From positions 1-6,505 of the forward strand of contig CAMBPA010000080.1 of NCBI GenBank assembly GCA_945869355.1: 6,505 nucleotides of DNA, in the 5' to 3' direction. Origin of the DNA: Bordetella parapertussis (lineage in GTDB: Bacteria; Pseudomonadota; Gammaproteobacteria; Burkholderiales; Burkholderiaceae_B). Both the position numbers and the translations under genes were made by a program. Below, in pieces: positions 5,201 through 6,505 of this stretch (position 1 is its first letter; each line of letters opens with the position of its first letter). The notes under the pieces were generated by a model. The model had not been told where the DNA came from and made no database searches. It saw only the letters and a list, made by a program, of their open reading frames with translations.

Positions 5201-6505
5201 TCGGACCGGGTGGGTGAGCGCTATCAAACGCGCGTGGTTCGCACCCAACTCGATGGAAACGACGGCACAGTGCGGATTTCTTCGCGCGCACTGCTAAGCA
5301 CTGAGCCTTGGACACTCAACGCCATGTGTCGTGTTGTGACACACGCGCGCATGTCGGTCGCCTCAGACAGCACTGCTGCTGTATCAATACCGTCTTTACT
5401 TCCCGACTTTAATTCCGACACGCAGGCATCACTCACTAAGCGCGTGGGCTTGAACTACGGACCGAACTTCGCGCTAATCGCGCAGGGCTGGTCGATTGGC
5501 AGTGATCGCGCCCCAAAAGTACTTGCGCGCTTTGCGCTGGACAATAAGCCATCGCTCGATCTTGCTTCCCACCTGATGCATCCTGCGGTATTGGATTGCA
5601 GTTTTCAGCTGATCATTCAGCTTCTTCGGGAGCACACTGATTTCAGCGAAGGGATTGCCTTTGTCCCCACACAACTTGGCACGCTGCACTTCGATACCCA
5701 AGCGGGTCAGCCTCACAGCGCTCGCGCAACACTCATTCGCCATCTGCCACATTCGCTCGTGGTGGATTTCAGTCTATTTGATGCTGCCGGTCGTTTGGTG
5801 TGTGAAGTATCGAACGCACGCTTCAAACGAATTCGTCTGCAACAAGATGCAAAGCGCCCGATTGAGCGTCTGCTAGAAACGCTTACTCCCGCGCCGAAGT
5901 ACCCAGCGCTCACGCCCTCGCGCGTTGACTTCACCTCGCTCGCGAAGGCTGCCACGCAATTTGAACTGCGCTTGAAGCAGGATCCCGTCCAACGGGTGTT
6001 TGCACAAGAACTGGATCCCTTATTGGATACCCTCTGCGCACGTTTGGCGGTTGAGTTTCTGCATGACCCGACTAGGGCGAGTGAGCGGCAGGCTTGTTCG
6101 GCCGAGTATCTTGATACGTTGACCGGACTGGCAGAAGAGAATATCGAAGATGCTGGGGTGAGCGCGAACGACATCTGGAATACGCTCGTGCGTGATTACC
6201 TAGATTTCTCGCAAACAATCCGATACGTTGGACAGCTTGGGCAAGCGCCGTCGACACTCAAGGCACTCCCCCAAGCGCACTTCGCAAGCGAATGGCTAGG
6301 TAACACCGGTCTCAGTCAATTTGTGAGGCTTGTGTCGCAACAAGTGACTACCGCGCAGGCACAATTACGGGCGCAAGATCGGCTCAGCCTTTTAGTCTTC
6401 GGCGCAGAAGATGTACGACTGGCATCACACCTGAGCATTAACGTAGACACCACGGCACTCGATATCGTAATTGGGTCGACGGTGTTTTCTAGCACGGCTC
6501 CAAGC
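2237..6505 (+). CDS. Type I polyketide synthase, KS-AT-DH-(methyltransferase-like), C-terminus off the window
   Basis: An uninterrupted frame of 1423 codons starts at TTG and runs past the right edge. Domain order is KS (residues 2-425), KS-AT linker, cis AT (about 535-850), post-AT linker with LPNYPWQKERHW (886-897), DH (914-1200), and a methyltransferase-like region (about 1220 onward). KS, AT and DH keep their catalytic residues, so this should be an active cytoplasmic megasynthase extending an acyl chain from CoA units. ER, KR and ACP are expected downstream but unseen. The KS starts within a few residues of the N-terminus with no docking or loading domain, which fits a first or only module and possibly an iterative enzyme. 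The Burkholderia capsule PKS WcbR, which lies among glycosyltransferase genes, is the closest parallel I recall; Mas/Pks-like lipid synthases are the alternative. The acyl chain is therefore guessed to modify the neighbouring polysaccharide. The PKS family is certain; the product is unknown. Confidence 0.96.
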   Translation, partial: MNRAVAILSQAFRFPQTDTRTFAQDLLAGKDLVTQVAADRWEHSRYQHADKTQPGTSYTFQAGTLGDISGFDAGFFGISPREAAQMDPQQRLLLELSWEAFENAGIAPSRMRGKACGVYIGISSADYSYLLAEDLSAVDSTVATGNTASIAANRLSYFFDLHGPSMALDTACSSAMVAFHQACQAIRAGEITHALTGGVSLHAHPYGFISFSKASMLSRAGRCNVFDAQGDGYLRSEGGGIFLLKDYELALQDGDNILAVVAHSAVNTDGKKSGLTVPSADAQAQLLAQAYRDAKIHPDQISYIEAHGTGTAVGDPIETRALGQAVGQARTAQQPLPIGSVKSNIGHLEAASGVAGLAKALQVVTTRIIPPTIGITTLNPNIDFNGLNLDVVQESRTLPDNAPIIVGINSFGFGGANAHVILREPEKQPETSAAPVAPNALPLPFLLSAATPDALRESAASLLARNDNAAQRYSMAHHLYRAREHLEYRAVFYCDAGSADDGSQANGLREQLSILAAGGEHPAACVSSVVPRAKGPVFVFSGNGSQWLGMGCALLVHPVFASALQEIDALFEPLAGLRIQDELKAARTDDFSAEHRYAHTNVAQPALFAVQVGVVKVLASLGVYPQAVTGHSVGEVAAAWAGGRLDLATAVQVIFHRSRLQETTKGQGQMTAVALDCDAMQALLLEHGLQDQVHIAGDNSRKGVTLAGHPNALEQVEAALTSRRISFRRLELDYAFHSPVMDPIQEQLFEALRDITDLSNTQPTLPFYSGVSGDCIDGEGSSVKLDADYWWKNIRQPVLFRSAAEAALKDDFNIFLEIGPHPILQNYLKDALGTQPGLISATLSRQRADTDSVLRAASQCMVAGGQVDWSAHFAHKPAYSVRALELPNYPWQKERHWHTTSAESANTLMQPRVHPLLGYRIDNHDWIWEQKLDPTVCTYLKDHAIGGGVVLPGAAFAEIALAAAKQWQKDATSLRLNDLDILAPILFGSDRVGERYQTRVVRTQLDGNDGTVRISSRALLSTEPWTLNAMCRVVTHARMSVASDSTAAVSIPSLLPDFNSDTQASLTKRVGLNYGPNFALIAQGWSIGSDRAPKVLARFALDNKPSLDLASHLMHPAVLDCSFQLIIQLLREHTDFSEGIAFVPTQLGTLHFDTQAGQPHSARATLIRHLPHSLVVDFSLFDAAGRLVCEVSNARFKRIRLQQDAKRPIERLLETLTPAPKYPALTPSRVDFTSLAKAATQFELRLKQDPVQRVFAQELDPLLDTLCARLAVEFLHDPTRASERQACSAEYLDTLTGLAEENIEDAGVSANDIWNTLVRDYLDFSQTIRYVGQLGQAPSTLKALPQAHFASEWLGNTGLSQFVRLVSQQVTTAQAQLRAQDRLSLLVFGAEDVRLASHLSINVDTTALDIVIGSTVFSSTAPS
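2240..3511 (+). other. Ketosynthase (KS) domain of the PKS
   Basis: Performs decarboxylative Claisen condensation. The full catalytic triad is visible: Cys172 in DTACSSA, His307 in EAHGTGT and His347 in KSNIGHLEAASG. MDPQQRLLLE and GFGGANAHVIL mark the middle and the end of the domain. It is full length and intact. Confidence 0.95.
3839..4786 (+). other. Acyltransferase (AT) domain of the PKS, malonyl-CoA favoured
   Basis: Loads the extender unit onto the carrier protein. Seen are SGNGSQW (residues 541-547, with Asn where Gln is usual), the nucleophile Ser632 in GHSVGE, Arg657 for the carboxylate, and His737 in YAFHS. Phe in YAFHS and the small aliphatic residue in GHSVGE favour malonyl-CoA. 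The Tyr of YAFHS is the residue usual in methylmalonyl-type YASHS, so the choice is not certain. Confidence 0.88.
4976..5836 (+). other. Dehydratase (DH) domain of the PKS
   Basis: Removes water from the beta-hydroxyacyl intermediate. The double hot-dog motifs are present: HPLLG at 914, catalytic His943 in HAIGGGVVLP (a match to HxxxGxxxxP), YGPNF at 1074-1078, and catalytic Asp1120 in DCSFQ (the DxxxQ motif). An active DH implies that a KR lies downstream in the same protein. Confidence 0.9.
5894..6505 (+). other. Methyltransferase-like, probably inactive, region after the DH
   Basis: After the DH come a helical stretch (ELDPLLDTLCARLAVEFL, then NTLVRDYLDFSQTIRYVGQL) and the strand RLSLLVFGAEDVRL at 1382-1395. 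This order resembles the helical cap and first Rossmann strand of C-methyltransferase domains in reducing PKSs. The glycine-rich SAM motif (typically ExGxGTGG) is not there: only FGAED (1388-1392) occupies its place. A pseudo-methyltransferase, as in animal fatty acid synthase, is the favoured reading. A structural domain leading into the ER or KR is the alternative. The region is cut by the window edge. Confidence 0.45.

Noticed and set aside
2439..6257. Many minus-strand ORFs of 60-153 codons across the right half
   Set aside because: All lie antisense to the uninterrupted PKS frame, are rich in Arg, Ser and Cys, and show no coherent domain.
1..6505. tRNA, rRNA, CRISPR array, insertion sequence or attachment site
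   Set aside because: No cloverleaf, spaced direct repeats, transposase motifs or terminal inverted repeats were seen; nearly all bases outside 1917-2236 are coding.

Overview
The window looks like part of a cell-surface polysaccharide locus from a Gram-negative bacterium, most likely a gammaproteobacterium. The case rests on four things: a tandem-GT2 type glycosyltransferase, an upstream protein that looks like the detached N-terminal part of the same glycosyltransferase family, an exact 11-base RfaH recruitment element (ops, GGCGGTAGCGT) in their leader, and a divergent, very long type I polyketide synthase (PKS). Base composition is moderate and the intergenic DNA is AT-rich. No genus can be named from the sequence.

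Left side (1-1916, minus strand): two genes are read leftward. The first (1916-990) encodes a 308-residue protein whose second half resembles the beta-sandwich domain found at the N-terminus of large bacterial tandem glycosyltransferases. The second (993-1, running off the window) overlaps it by 4 bases (TTGA). It carries a degenerate GT2-like domain followed by the start of a well-preserved GT2 domain. Together they read like one long glycosyltransferase split into two cistrons.

Centre (1917-2236): the 320-base divergent intergenic region holds the ops element 33 bases before the left operon's first ATG, good Shine-Dalgarno sequences for both directions, and a 15-base near-perfect palindrome. 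This palindrome contains a -10-like hexamer on each strand and could be a shared bidirectional promoter core.

Right side (2237-6505, plus strand): one uninterrupted reading frame of 1423 codons runs off the right edge. It starts at TTG and is a cis-AT type I PKS with the order KS-AT-DH-(methyltransferase-like remnant). KS, AT and DH keep their catalytic residues. The reductive and carrier domains must lie beyond the window if present.

Working model (inference): the PKS makes a fatty-acyl or polyketide chain that decorates or anchors a capsule, O-antigen or exopolysaccharide assembled by the left operon's enzymes. The Burkholderia capsule PKS WcbR is the precedent I have in mind, from memory of the family and not from a search. 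The left operon is probably RfaH-controlled. The PKS transcript shows no ops element.
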